This document shows positions 23,069-35,339 of a stretch of DNA of 64,000 nt, in pieces. The translations under genes and the position numbers were made by a program. This DNA is from Dimorphilus gyrociliatus (Eukaryota > Annelida > Polychaeta > Dinophilidae). The DNA lies in NCBI GenBank assembly GCA_904063045.1, contig CAJFCJ010000008.1:682001-746000 (forward strand), written 5' to 3'. The notes under the pieces were generated by a model that ran no database searches, was not told the origin of the DNA, and saw only the letters and a list, made by a program, of their open reading frames with translations. Every line of letters starts with the position of its first letter. Positions within the stretch are counted from its first letter, which is position 1.

Positions 23069-24230
23069 TCGTCTTTTCTGCAATAAATGAAAGCATTAAT
23101 CATAATTCTTCTTTCTTCATAAGCATTAATGAGTCAAAAATTTGTTAGCGTGGGTAGATGTTAGTTCTTTAACCATTTTCTCACCTGTCCATTAGACACC
23201 AAAATTTTACATTGATTTGACCATTTCCTGTCCTTTAAAAAATAAAATACTATTTCATTGCATCGTTAAATATCTTTTTATTTGAGATTTCTCTGACCGG
23301 ATAGCACTCAATATTTGTATTCTTACGCGGGAAAACAAAGAATACGCGAAATAGTTCGGACGGTTCTTTATAATTATCATTTTACATTTGACAAATTTAT
23401 TACTTTTAATGGCCTTACTATTTAATTCAGATTATTTTATACATAAATAATTGTGCATGCTTAAAGTATTCAAATTGTAATGTTTTATCTATGCTACATG
23501 CTGGTTTGCTGCACCGCTAAATCCTTTATTTCCGTTTCCTTAACTGCCAACTAAAAAAGTTGAACAGTCCACAAAACTATCTCTTCCTTTTTATATCAGT
23601 GTAAAGAAAATATATTTTAGTATTTTACATACTCTATCATTTCATGAATCCTTGTTAAATAAATGCAAACGGGTATAAAATTTCGAGGTATATTAATAAA
23701 TAACATTAACAAGTGAATCTTTTCTGTAATATCAAACTTCTAGACACATATTACTTCTTTACCTTGAAATTGAGAATATAAATAGGGATAACATTTATTA
23801 AAGAGTCATAAATTTGATTCCTAAGTAATAGTTAAAGTAACAGCTGTTTGAAAAATTAGTCTGATCCCACGCAAAAATATAATTCTTTTTTTGTCATTTT
23901 TTATTTTTCCATCGGCTTTTATTTTTTATCATTTCAAACCTATGATAATATGAAGAGGCTTTTTTCGTTCATTTTTAAAAAAATGCGTGACTGTCGTAAA
24001 AAAAAAGAGAACCATTTTCCTGTATCCCGACTGTGACGTCATTTCCCTTGTTCGCACTCTTCAAATGTGATTCTCGGCTCTATCTCACACCGAAAAACCC
24101 TTTTATAATAGAAATTTACGAGTTATTTAGTAACTGATATAATCTACAACTGTTACTTATTCACAGTAAGTTAATATAATCTAACGAAATGATCTTATTT
24201 TAATTATAAAATTACGCCTTAGAGCGCAAA
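23069..24230. other. Divergent region between NCK and RPB10; NCK leader exons
   Basis: Contains a probable untranslated NCK leader exon on the minus strand (donor near 23186) and the RPB10 5' flank. AT-rich, with no further coding potential seen. Confidence 0.45.
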
Positions 24231-24590
<360 letters not shown>

Positions 24591-25210
24591 AATACAAACT
24601 TGAGCTGGTTTTATTTAACGTGACCACGTTCGTGCTGACACATTCTAACTTCAACTATTGTCAATTTAGTTTTCACCAAACATCTTAGAAAACATACGAG
24701 GAGTACTCCAGAGTATACGTTTAATACACATTTTAATACTATAAATTCTAACTCATTGAAAAAAATCAAGTTTTTAAAAAATGTATATAAATAGGTGTAG
24801 CGGTCGCTGGATATGATATGCCGCAGTATAAGCACACATTTATATAATAAATGCAATATCTTAGATCATGCAGAATGCTTTACCGAGAGAAGGGATGAAC
24901 GTCGAAGTCGTGTTCAAAACAATCAATAAAAATGAAACATAACACCGAGAGAATACGTCATTTGGGCCGGTGCAAGGCATCAATGATGAAATAAGTTATT
25001 TAGCACCATTATTCAACACCGACATTATTTTGGTGTGTTGAGGAATGTTTTTTAAACAACGACAACAGTAAACTGCAGTTACGTAACAAAAAACAACAAA
25101 CTTTTCATCAATCAGACAACAAGTTACATAACTTCTTTTTAAATAAAGAGATTAATATAAATGTAATATGTATATTACACCATTTTCCTACAGGAGGCGT
25201 ATTTAATCGA
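24591..25210. other. Convergent intergenic region between RPB10 and PP2A-B55
   Basis: No coding potential recognised; the open frame on the minus strand at 24611-24856 has no protein-like features. Confidence 0.55.
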
Positions 25211-27277
25211 CTAGTCTTTACTCTGAAAGAGATACAAATTGTTCGTCGCTGCTACAGCTATGATATTATCTTCTGGGTGCCATGCAGTATGCAAAATTTT
25301 CTTACTAAAGTCTAACGATTCCACATTTATTTCATCCTTTTTTCGTTTGTTTCCTGAAGCAACTTTTTTCGGTTTGAGAATACATCGGGCTTTCATATTG
25401 TCGCGAGATGCTTCGAGTGTCACATCCCGACGAGTTTCTCGATCAAACATTCGAAAGAAATTGTTGTACGAACCCGTCATAATATACCTATTGTAATTCC
25501 ATTGTAAATCATTTAAATTAAGTTGATCATTTTACTAACCTATCTTTTCCGCTCCATGCACATTCGAATTTATCGAAAATGCAGTCATTTTCGTACAGAG
25601 CACATAATTTTGTCCTGAGATACTCGTGGACTGAATAGGTTTCAACTGGTCGGGTGTCCATATTCAAATCCCAAACTTTTACAGAGAGATAATCTCGCGT
25701 CATCAGATAACGGCCATTATGAGAAAATTTTACATCAGATATTGAAGAAATGATTTCGCTAAAGAAGTTTCTGTTTGTAGGATCTTCAGGTTCTTCAAGA
25801 ACTGTGCCATGAATTGATCAGTAAATCTGTATGGAAGTTAATTTAAGCTTACGTTTTGCGTGTTGATCGCATAACGCTTGGGCCCTCATGTCGCATAATC
25901 GAATTGTTCCCTTACTGCTACTGTAAACAAATGTATGACAATGATTGGGGTGGAACTCGGCAGCTGTAATGACTTCGGTTAGTTCTTCCATATTGGCAGG
26001 TTTAATATCAACAATATCTGCAAAAGAATTATGTTATCATACATAGGTAACCCCTGTGATAAGAAAACCTACTAAAGCTCTGATCGGTAATCTCTAAATT
26101 CCACAAATTTATTCGCAAATCGTCAGCCGACATATATGTTTCTTGGTCACTATTAACTGAAATGGAATTTATATGGTACGTATGAGCGTTGGCGAAGATT
26201 CTTCTTGGTGACGCTTCGACATATAGTTCTTTTGGTCGTAGTTTTGGCACACTTAAACCACTTATACATGAAGGCTCCAATTCGCAGCCTTGTTCATCTT
26301 TTAAGTTAAATCCATGGTATTCCTTATCCTTTTCTCGGATTTTCCATAACTTTATGGTTTTGTCTGGGGAGAGAAATTTACGTTAGACTTAGGGACGTGA
26401 TTTCCTAAAGGTACCACATGCGGGGCCTAACATTAATTTTCCTGCTATCGTAAGTCGTACTTGCAAAATGAGCGAGGACGACTGTGTGTGCACAGGATTA
26501 GGTTTTCAAATTGAAAATTGGTATATTTGAACAGATACCGCTTCTCAATATTCACATTGTGCCAGTCTACTAGATACGATATATGAAAGTGCCTCCAATT
26601 AATTAAATAAGTATTTAGCGACTGTTTACTGGTTCAATTTTCTAACTTGTTTACACATTCGTATTGATCATGGCTAAGTAACATTCATGAAAGTACTCAA
26701 AAACTAGACATAGGCATGTTATTTATAGGAGTCTGGTAAGTCTGGCAGCGTCTAATTTAGTCAATAAAATTCTAAAAAAAACTTACCGTTTGTAGAGAGA
26801 AGAAAATGTGCAGGATTCGAACGATGTAACCATCGTATTTTATTTATTTTTTCCTCGATTTCTAAGCTCTTTAAGTAGTCGAATTCGGGTTCGTGACTTT
26901 GGAATGTACTATAGACGTTATACTCTCCGCGTCTCTGTCCACCTGGGGCAGAAATTTGGTCTCTTCGAAATATTACTACTCGTCCTCCCTTATCACCCGT
27001 TGCTAAGAGTTCACCGTCGTGGTTGAATTCAACGCAAGATATGATATCAGCTATATAAAAAAATGAGATGTCATTACCGGATATAGTTAAATGCATAAAA
27101 TTTTTCTTTCTTACCGTCGGTGACCTCTTCCTCGATTGTGCCTTTTACTTGTGAGAAGCACCACTGTAATTCTCCGTCACAACCTTTAAAAAAATGCAAT
27201 TATGTATTTTTTATTCAAAAACTTCGACCGGCAAACACCAACGAAAGTATCGAAGACGTGAAATACTTACTAGCCAT
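25211..27277 (-). CDS. PPP2R2: PP2A 55-kDa regulatory subunit B (B55)
   Basis: Exons 27277-27271, 27183-27115, 27050-26787, 26363-26073, 26017-25853, 25801-25540 and 25487-25211 give 444 aa (human B55-alpha is 447). B55 is the WD40 beta-propeller that gives protein phosphatase 2A its substrate specificity, including mitotic exit. Near-invariant blocks include [113 protein letters not shown] and [18 protein letters not shown]. The first coding exon is only seven bases (ATGGCTA), with a perfect GTAAGT donor. It ends head-to-tail with importin-5, which lies upstream on the same strand. Confidence 0.97.
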
Positions 27278-27865
27278 AATTTATACGTTATACAAGTGAT
27301 TTGAGTCAATAATAGAACTGATTTTATTTTGCGCACAAGAAATATGTCTTAATCCTGGCTAACGGCAGAGATAGATCGCGATTTTCCTATCGCTTCCTTC
27401 ACAGCCGAAATTCCAAGATGGCGAATGAAGGAAGACCTTGTATTAAATGACCGGTTTTATACCGGTTTAGACCGGTTTATAGAAGGCGCCTCTTTTGTAA
27501 CGTTGCTCATCATTCGATAGCTTTTTTCGAAAGTAAGTTAAAAAAGCTATATAATTTTATCATTTTACCAATTTTTAAGAAAATTTGTTTTTTATCAATT
27601 AATATATTCTTTTTACTCACTTTTTACGTAATTTCCTAATTTTTTTCCAAAGCCACTTTTTACGATTTTCATGAAAAATCGTAATTTTAATGGAGTTAAA
27701 TAAATTTACAGCGTTTTAACAACAATTGAGCGAAAAAGGGCGCGCAAGCACAAACATTTAAGAAAATACGTAAATATATATATATATATATATATATATT
27801 GCTGAATCACAAATTAACTTATGTCCATGAATAATACAAAGCAATAATAAACACTATTATCTTCT
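27278..27865. other. Intergenic region between importin-5 and PP2A-B55
   Basis: Contains the B55 promoter side and importin-5 3' flank, with a (TA)n run at about 27774-27799. No coding potential. Confidence 0.55.
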
Positions 27866-30800
27866 CTATTGTGAAGAAACCGAAGCCAAAGCCTCCAAAA
27901 GTGCGGTTTTGTGAGCTACTTCAACCCGTTCCATACAGCTATTAAAGATATCTGTATTATTTGACTGCAGAAAATGAACGAGTTGTAAAAGCTTCTTCCG
28001 TGTCCCTTCTGATTCTTCACTACTCAGTAGTTTAACATAGAAAGAGTGGCCTATTGCTGATAAACAATGTGCCATTGCTTCAGGTGAAGTGAAAATTTTT
28101 GAATGTGCTTCACAAAGATATTCATAAATATGAACAGCTTCTTCTTCATCTTCCTGAACAGGTAGTCCTTGTAACCAGACAGGTAAAAATTGATCAATTT
28201 GTATCTGTTCTCCAAATGTTTTCATTATTTTCGTCAAGGCAGAAAGAATGTTATCTGTTGCAAGGTTATTTTCAACATCTCTTGCTTTCGGAGCCTGTAT
28301 CAAACCGGCAAGAGTAGGAAGAACTTGAATACAAACATCTTGGTAATGCAGGGCAGCACTTGAAGCCATTATTCCAACACCATAAGCAGCAGCTTGTCGA
28401 ATCTCTGGTCTCTCATCTCCTAAACCGTTCAATAATCTTTCCAAAAACATACTTCTGTAGCGAAGGGAGAGCTCTCCACTGTGTTCTATAATATCATCAA
28501 CCATACAAATACCCCATTGTCTATCAGTCCAGGATTTACCAGTGCTACCACCATTCAAAAGTCGATCGATCCTGGGTACGACTTGTTCAATGAAAGCAAG
28601 AGAATCTTCCCTTTGAGTTCCGACGTAAGAGTGGAATATATTACTTAGCTGTTCAAGCATGTGAATTCCCTCTTCTGCCTCTCTAAGTAAATCTTCTTCT
28701 ACCTCTGGATCATAGTCCTCAGTTTTTGACGCTCGTTTTGCTTCTATTTCCAAAGCATTTTTCATGTGGTTGTCTAATTCACTACATAGTATAGTACAAA
28801 GAGATTCTGTCTGTTCTTGATTAAGGCAGTTTTTGCCACATTTTTCAATACACTGAGCAAGAGAATGAAAAAACTCGCATTTTACATCTGTCTCTGGTTC
28901 TGATTCAACAGTTTTAAGAATCTCTGGGCACAGATATCTCCACATTTCCATCATAGCTTCCTCTCCTTTGACGTCTTTAGCACAATCTAATAATAGTGGC
29001 AGCGCTTCAGCAGCGTACATTCGAACTACTTCATGAAAGTAAAATCTAAGATGGCCAACTATTAATTTTACAATTTCTTCAAGGTAAGTTCCTAATTGAC
29101 CACCCAATTCTTTCAAGTATGAAACCAACATTTGGAAGGCATTAGCCTTGTCCTCCATTCCTGCAGTTTTTATTGCCAACTTCTGTTGTTCTCCCATGTT
29201 GACAACTTGCCAATCCTCTTGTGTCTCATATTGATCCAATTCATCTTGGTCAAGCAGAGCTACTTCAGGTTTGAGAGCAGCTGTCTTCAAGACTGGTGGC
29301 ATAACTAAAGGAAGGTACTTCGCGAAAGCATGACCCCCTATAATTTTAGCCATTCTTGCCCATGCTCCGATCAAATAAGGGAGCTGAGGATCATCATCTT
29401 CTAGAATCTGAGTTTGATTGGAAATTAATAGTAATTGCATAACTGTCTCAGCATCAGCCTGAAATTTTTCCCTCCCTACTGCTAATCCTGTGATCAAAAA
29501 GATATCTGCGTGTATTAGTGCAAGAAAATACAACATTGACCTACCTATGTAAGAAACGCATTCAATAGTTTTCCCTCTTAACAATCGAAAATCAGCCTCG
29601 GACGTATTTTCCTTTTTACCTCCTGTCTGTTCAATGATTTGGAGCAAACCAGGAACGAATCTGTTAAATGAAAAAGTTGAAAAAAAGTAATTTAATTTAT
29701 TTTAATAATACAAACTGGTCATAGTAAGGTATAAACTTTTCCTCTGCGCTTTCTGCTGCGCTGGCCAATGTCATAACGATTTGTTCTAAGACCATCTTAG
29801 AACCTGGAGCATAAACGTTTTGGGAGCAGTTAACGAGAATGCTATTCAAAGTCTGAAGGATAGGTTCTAAATATGGAACAACAGTTATCCTAGGTGCATC
29901 GTCGCAATAATTTATAAGAGCCGCTGCAGCATGACTCTGAACTTTGGGTATACTTTCTTGGGACAGTAGATTGAGTAAGGCTGGCATAATGATCTAAAGT
30001 TCATTATAAGATTAATTACTATAAATGCAAATAGCTGATTAAAATAACTCACTTGATGACAGGATTTTTGCAAAGTGGGACCAAAATCGGAGCACATTTG
30101 CCCAACAGCATTGCAAGCGGCATATCTAAAACCAAAAATGCTTGAAGAATATTAAAAAAAAAAACAAATTTATAATACCTGACTCTTGGGTGATTATCGT
30201 GTAAGAAGGGTAAGACAGCCGAAATTAAATCTGTTAAGCCGGACTCGAAATATGCCTTACATCCTTCGCCACAGGCTGAAAGAGCCATTAAACCAGCGTG
30301 TCTTGCCTGCCAGGAGTCTTCCTTACTCAGGAGTTCTTTAATTCCCGCCATAACAGTTGGAGCCATTGTTCGGGCCCCTAAAGCGACACAAAGTCTATCT
30401 AGAGAAGTTTCCGCAACGGTAGCATCGCTCTCTTCATCTTCGACTTCATCGGCAACATTCCATTCTTCGTCTTCATGTTCAATTTCAGTCATTTCAGAAA
30501 GTAATCTAATTTGAAATTGTGTTATTTGAAATTATTTAAAAAAAATTATTTACTTTTGAACAAGAGGTGGAATACTATCACCGCACAGCTTTCTCATGGA
30601 TGCAGCAGCAGATTCTGACATAGTAACAATCAATTCTAAAGCCAAGTGTTTGACAGTCGAAGTTTTATCGTTATCAGAAAGAAGATTAATACTAGCTCCA
30701 ATAAGTTGCTGAAAGCGAGGTCTAAAATACTTAGGACAAGCATCAGCTACTTCAACAACACTTTTCAGAATATTCAAGTCTTCATCTTTGGCAATATTTT

Positions 30801-31631
30801 CACTCAAAACATTTAATAGGGGGTCTAGGGTAAGGTTTCTCCAGGAATTAATGATGTTTTCATCGTCATCATTCGCAATCAAAAATTGACAAAGTGCTTT
30901 CGCAGCTGAAACTTTTACTGCATAATTATCCACAACCAAAGACTGCATAATCATTCTCTTAATCATATCAACATTTTCGTGTTGCAAAACACCAAATATT
31001 GATGGAACGTAGGATAAAATTATCATAGCCATTTCTTTTAAATTGCTATTTTCTGCATTACTACAATTAATTATAAATTGCAATACGTCGGGCCAGCCAT
31101 GTTTGTCATTATCCTCTTCCACTTCAACGGTGTTTCTAGCCACTTCTGCAATAAGGTCACATAATTTTTTTCTCACTAAATCATCTGCTACATTTAGGGA
31201 TGATTCCAAAATCTTGCTTCGAACGTTTTCAAGCAGTTCTGGGTTCAATTTCGAAATTTCTTCCCATTCTGATGCATAAATTCTGCGCATTAATACGGCT
31301 GCAAGACATCTTATGTCTATAGTACAGTTTTCGTCGGAGATTATTTGAAGAAGAAGTGTTAATCGTGTACCGACTTCTGTTTTTTCATATACTTCCTGAA
31401 AAAAGTTTGTAAATCTTAAAAATCATCCCTCGTGATGTGTCATTCGCCATGCGGTTTCAGGCGTGCAAGGCGAATCGTTTGGAAAATTGCCGATTGAAGA
31501 AATTTACCCAAGAAAAACTCTATTTAACTGAATGTATTAATTATTCTTACCTCAGCTTTTGTGCGATAGTCGTTGTCTGTGCTTAAAAGACTCGCTAAAA
31601 CTTCAAGAAACTGGTTTTGCATGTCCGCCAT
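27866..31631 (-). CDS. IPO5: Importin-5 (karyopherin beta-3, RanBP5)
   Basis: Exons 31631-31551, 31395-30554, 30505-30179, 30125-30053, 29993-29716, 29660-29545 and 29487-27866 give 1112 aa (human 1097). Importin-5 carries ribosomal proteins and core histones into the nucleus under Ran control and is built of HEAT repeats. Family blocks visible: ESALD-like TSLDRLCVALGARTMAP, WQARHAGLMALSACGEGC, HNDHPRVR-type HDNHPRVRYAACNAVGQM, AEEKFIPYYDQF, RLLRGKTIECVSYIGLAVGR, DDPQLPYLIGAWARM, TDRQWGICMVDDIIEH and RPEIRQAAAYGVGIMA. The intron at 29544-29488 is exactly 57 bases with no in-frame stop, so retention would leave the frame open; it is assigned as an intron because removal restores the family sequence and the ends are G/GTAGGT and ACAG/GA. 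Confidence 0.97.
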
Positions 31632-31976
31632 TTTCAAAAAAAGGAAAATGCCGCAATTATGAAAAAAATTGTACAAAATTTAAATAGATAGTTTAAAATT
31701 TTTTTCTCTATATCTAACTTAAATAAATCAACAATATATTTTTTTGTACGAAACTCACTAACCGGAAGTGCATGTTTTTACGGAAGTTTGGTAAAATTTT
31801 GTAGAGCAGAAAAAATTGTTTGAAAACAATTGAAAGGTGATCATATTCTAAATTACTTCTCATATTTCTTAATTCACTCAGGTAAAATAGCTCTCTAATG
31901 GAAAAATTTCCATCACTTTAGTGTTTAATTTATATTTCTCATTATTGAAATGGAGTTTGATGTAGAATGAAGACCA
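31632..31976. other. Divergent promoter region, importin-5 / fucosyltransferase
   Basis: About 345 bases between head-to-head genes. AT-rich; nothing specific recognised. Confidence 0.5.
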
Positions 31977-33026
31977 TTGATTTATCATATGTGCTACTTA
32001 GTTATGTTCAAAAGAACAGTTTTTGGTCTTAAAAGGAAAATAATGCGTTTCATAATTTATCCTAGGATAGTTGATTTACGTCGTTTTTTTTTTTTTATGC
32101 TTTCAATCTGCATCGCAATTACATTGTTAATTCTTCTTATGGAAGATACTTTAAAGTCATTTTTTCGTATGGAATTACCTAATCCAGTTGAGTCAAATGG
32201 ATGCATGACAGCAATATATCCAAGTGACTCCCGCTTAGGCAATCTTATGTTTATCTATGCAACATTATTGGGAGTGGCTGAAAAACTAAATAAAACCCCT
32301 GTATTTGCTGAGGGGATGTTGTCGAACACTTTTAGTCTTACTGCTCCCCTGGGATATATTGATATTCGCTTGGGATCATCAGCGGAAGATTATACTGAGT
32401 TTGGAAGGAGGGCATGCGCGTATGATAGAGATGTTTTAAAGATCCAAGGAAGAAATATTAAACTGCACGGATATTGGCAGTCGTGGAAATACTTTAGTCA
32501 TATTGACCACAAGATCAGAAAAGAATATGTATTTAAAGAAGTGGTTACAAGTCTTGTTGACAAAACTATCAAAGATATTAAATCTTTGAATCCGAAGAAG
32601 CTTCTTATAGGAATTCATGTTCGACGAGCTGATATGATGCGAAAAGACAAATCTTCTTACGGGTATACTACTGCGCCAGCCTCTTACATAACAAAAGCAA
32701 TGGACTATATGGAGAGCAAGCATTCTAAAAATGTAATTTATATTATTGCTAGTGATGACTTACGATGGTGTCGAAGAAATATCGTTAAAAAATCCAAGAG
32801 GACTATAATTCTAACTCCATTCCGAAAGGTGGATTTAGACTTAGCAATTATATCAAAATGTGATCATGTCATCCTGACAGTGGGTTCTTATGGATGGTGG
32901 GCTGCATGGTTAGCGAACGGTACTACAATTTATTATTCTAAATGGCCTCGACCAAATAGTCAATTAGAATATCATGTTAATAAAGCAGACTATTTCCCAC
33001 CACATTGGGTTCCCATAGGAAATTAA
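31977..33026 (+). CDS. GT11 alpha-1,2-fucosyltransferase-like, Golgi type II membrane protein
   Basis: Single-exon frame of 349 codons from the first ATG. Other in-frame ATGs at 31989, 32004 and 32043 (MRFIIYP) are equally possible, because the N-terminal 23 residues are not conserved in type. A short basic cytoplasmic part is followed by one hydrophobic anchor (FFFFMLSICIAITLLILL, residues 37-54), a stem, and the GT11 catalytic domain: YPSDSRLGNLMF (the GRLGN-like motif with Ser for Gly), GIHVRRAD at 212-219 (GDP-fucose binding HxRRxD), ASDDLRWC at 258-265 and TVGSYGWWAAWL at 301-312. This matches FUT1/FUT2-type enzymes, which add fucose in alpha-1,2 linkage to galactose. Acceptor specificity cannot be told. 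Tail-to-head with the photolyase. An AATAAA lies about 130 bases after the stop. Confidence 0.9.
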   Translation: MIYHMCYLVMFKRTVFGLKRKIMRFIIYPRIVDLRRFFFFMLSICIAITLLILLMEDTLKSFFRMELPNPVESNGCMTAIYPSDSRLGNLMFIYATLLGVAEKLNKTPVFAEGMLSNTFSLTAPLGYIDIRLGSSAEDYTEFGRRACAYDRDVLKIQGRNIKLHGYWQSWKYFSHIDHKIRKEYVFKEVVTSLVDKTIKDIKSLNPKKLLIGIHVRRADMMRKDKSSYGYTTAPASYITKAMDYMESKHSKNVIYIIASDDLRWCRRNIVKKSKRTIILTPFRKVDLDLAIISKCDHVILTVGSYGWWAAWLANGTTIYYSKWPRPNSQLEYHVNKADYFPPHWVPIGN

Positions 33027-33303
33027 AAAAACAAAAAACCTGATTGATTTCTGATCTTAATGCTCATTTGGTTAAAAATTGTTTTATATTAAAATTTATA
33101 CAATTATGTTTTTAAATGATTGATATATCGATCGCTTTATGTTTATATATTGAAATAAATAAAAGACAGAAAAAACGTGTCAATATATCCCCTAGAATTT
33201 TGAGTTTGTCAATAACATAACAGAAGCTGATGTTAATAATTTCGTCATATTATTTACAAAATATAGCTATTTATTTTAGTAAATATACATTTTTCATTTT
33301 AGA

Positions 33304-35121
33304 ATGCCAAAGAGAAAGCTAGATGAATCTAAAATATCTCCTCACATGACTTCTTTCGCTAAGTTTTCAACAGCCATTGAAAGAACAAGATTTACTGTTG
33401 CTAAAAGTATTTTAGACTTCAAATTTAACAAAGCACGAGTAAAAGTCGTCTCAAAAAGTCAAGATGTAAAAATTGGCGGTAACGATATTGTCTACTGGAT
33501 GTTTCGTGATCAAAGAATTCAAGGTATCATCTTGGGAATATTCGTTATAGATAATATTCTCTATAAATATATACTGTTATAATTTCAGATAATTGGGGGC
33601 TTTTGTATTCTCAGAGGTTAGCTTTAAAAGCCGAAAAGCCATTATCTATCTGCTTTTCATTAAATCCGACTTGCAAAGATGCCACTCTACGATCCTATAA
33701 TTTTATTTTGGATGGTCTTAAACAAATTGAAGCGGTAAGAACTTTGATAAATTATTGAATAATAGGAGTAAGATTGTGAAAATCCTGAATAGGAAGCTCA
33801 CGCCTTAAACATAAATTTTCACTTATTTCTTGGTGAACCGAAAAACACTCTACCAGAGTTTGTTAGAAAGAATAATGTATCGGCTATAGTTTGTGATTTT
33901 ATGCCACTTCGAAAATCACTTAAAAACGTTGACGAAGTGAGAAAAAACATACCAGATGATGTTCCGATATGCCAGATTGACAGTCATAATATTGTACCGA
34001 TTTGGACTACTTCTGATAAGCAAGAATATGCCGCTAGGACAATTAGACCAAAAATATGGCAGCATGTAATTAATTTTAAATATTTAAACTACTATATTCT
34101 TGTTTGATTTCGTTTATTTTAATTTTGTCTTAAAGATGGGGGAATTTTTTACGGAATTTCCACCAGTGATAGAGCATCCTTATGTTTGCGATAAAGAATT
34201 CAAAAATACCAATTGGAGTCAAATATATTCTAAAATAGATGTTGATGAGAATGTTAAACAAGTTGAATGGGCTAGGCCAGGAACAGAAAATGGTTTAAAC
34301 ATGCTCTATACATTCATTAGAGACAGACTCGAAAATTACTCCAATCTTAGGAATAATCCTAATGAATCTGTTCAAAGTAATCTAAGTCCTTGGTTCCATT
34401 TCGGGCAGATATCGGTTCAAAGAGCCATGCTTGAAGTCAATAAATACAAGTCAAATTATAAAGAATCTGTTGATGCTTTTTTAGAAGAAGGCATTGTTAG
34501 AAGAGAGTTGAGTGATAACTTTTGCTACTATCAGAAAAATTACGATAATATAGAAGGTTAAATTATAATATTTCATCTGGCATCTATAGATTTAATAGAT
34601 CATTAAACGAACAAAGGTGCAAGCGATTGGGCAAAAACAACCCTTCGAAAGCATGAAAAAGATGAGCGGAGTTATGTTTACTCTCTTAAGAAATTTGAAA
34701 GTGCTGAAACTCATGAAGATCTTTGGAATGCCGCTCAGGTATATCAAATATATTTCATTTAAACTTGCTTAAAAGAATAAATTGAAAACAGAAACAACTT
34801 GTATTAGAAGGCAAGCTGCATGGTTTCTTAAGAATGTATTGGGCTAAAAAAATTCTAGAATGGTCAGAAGATCCTTCGACAGCTTTAAGAATTGCTTTAT
34901 ATTTAAATGATAAGTACTCACTAGATGGTTTTGATCCCAATGGTTATACGGGTTGTATGTGGTCAATTTGTGGAATACATGATCAGGGATGGAAAGAGAG
35001 AGAAATTTTCGGAAAAATTCGATACATGAACTACGCTGGATGTAAAAGAAAGTTTGACGTACAAAGTTTTGTCGCTAAATATTATCCCAGTCAAGGTACA
35101 AAAATTGCAAAAAAAAAGTAA
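33304..35121 (+). CDS. PHR: Class II CPD photolyase
   Basis: Exons 33304-33523, 33589-33734, 33793-34065, 34136-34556, 34617-34738 and 34792-35121 are phase-consistent and give 503 aa, the normal size. The enzyme uses FADH- and light to split UV-induced cyclobutane pyrimidine dimers. Class II features: [18 protein letters not shown] at the N-terminal antenna domain, [22 protein letters not shown] followed by [25 protein letters not shown], then the FAD-binding core [41 protein letters not shown] and [17 protein letters not shown]. The third exon junction uses a TGAATAG/GAA acceptor inside what looks like a continuing frame; it was chosen because it restores phase and the family sequence. Ends KIAKKK, a basic tail that may help nuclear targeting. 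Confidence 0.95.
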
Positions 35122-35339
35122 AATAAAACAGAAACGATATTGTAAAAACTCTATTGATTAGAAAATTTTGCATTATTCATTCAACTTTGTTTTAATAATA
35201 AAGCTGAAAAGGAATATGTTGAATTTGTCTAGTTTGAAATACAATTATAGTATAATATTCATTCAAATCACGCCATACTACTCCTCGCATCACATGACAG
35301 TCATATGATATTTTAACTCCCATTTCATTTGAAAATATC

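Noticed and set aside
33735-33792. Extension of photolyase exon 2/3 through AATAGGAGTAAG
   Set aside because: Alternative AG sites here put stops or frame shifts before the conserved [15 protein letters not shown]; only the acceptor ending at 33792 works.
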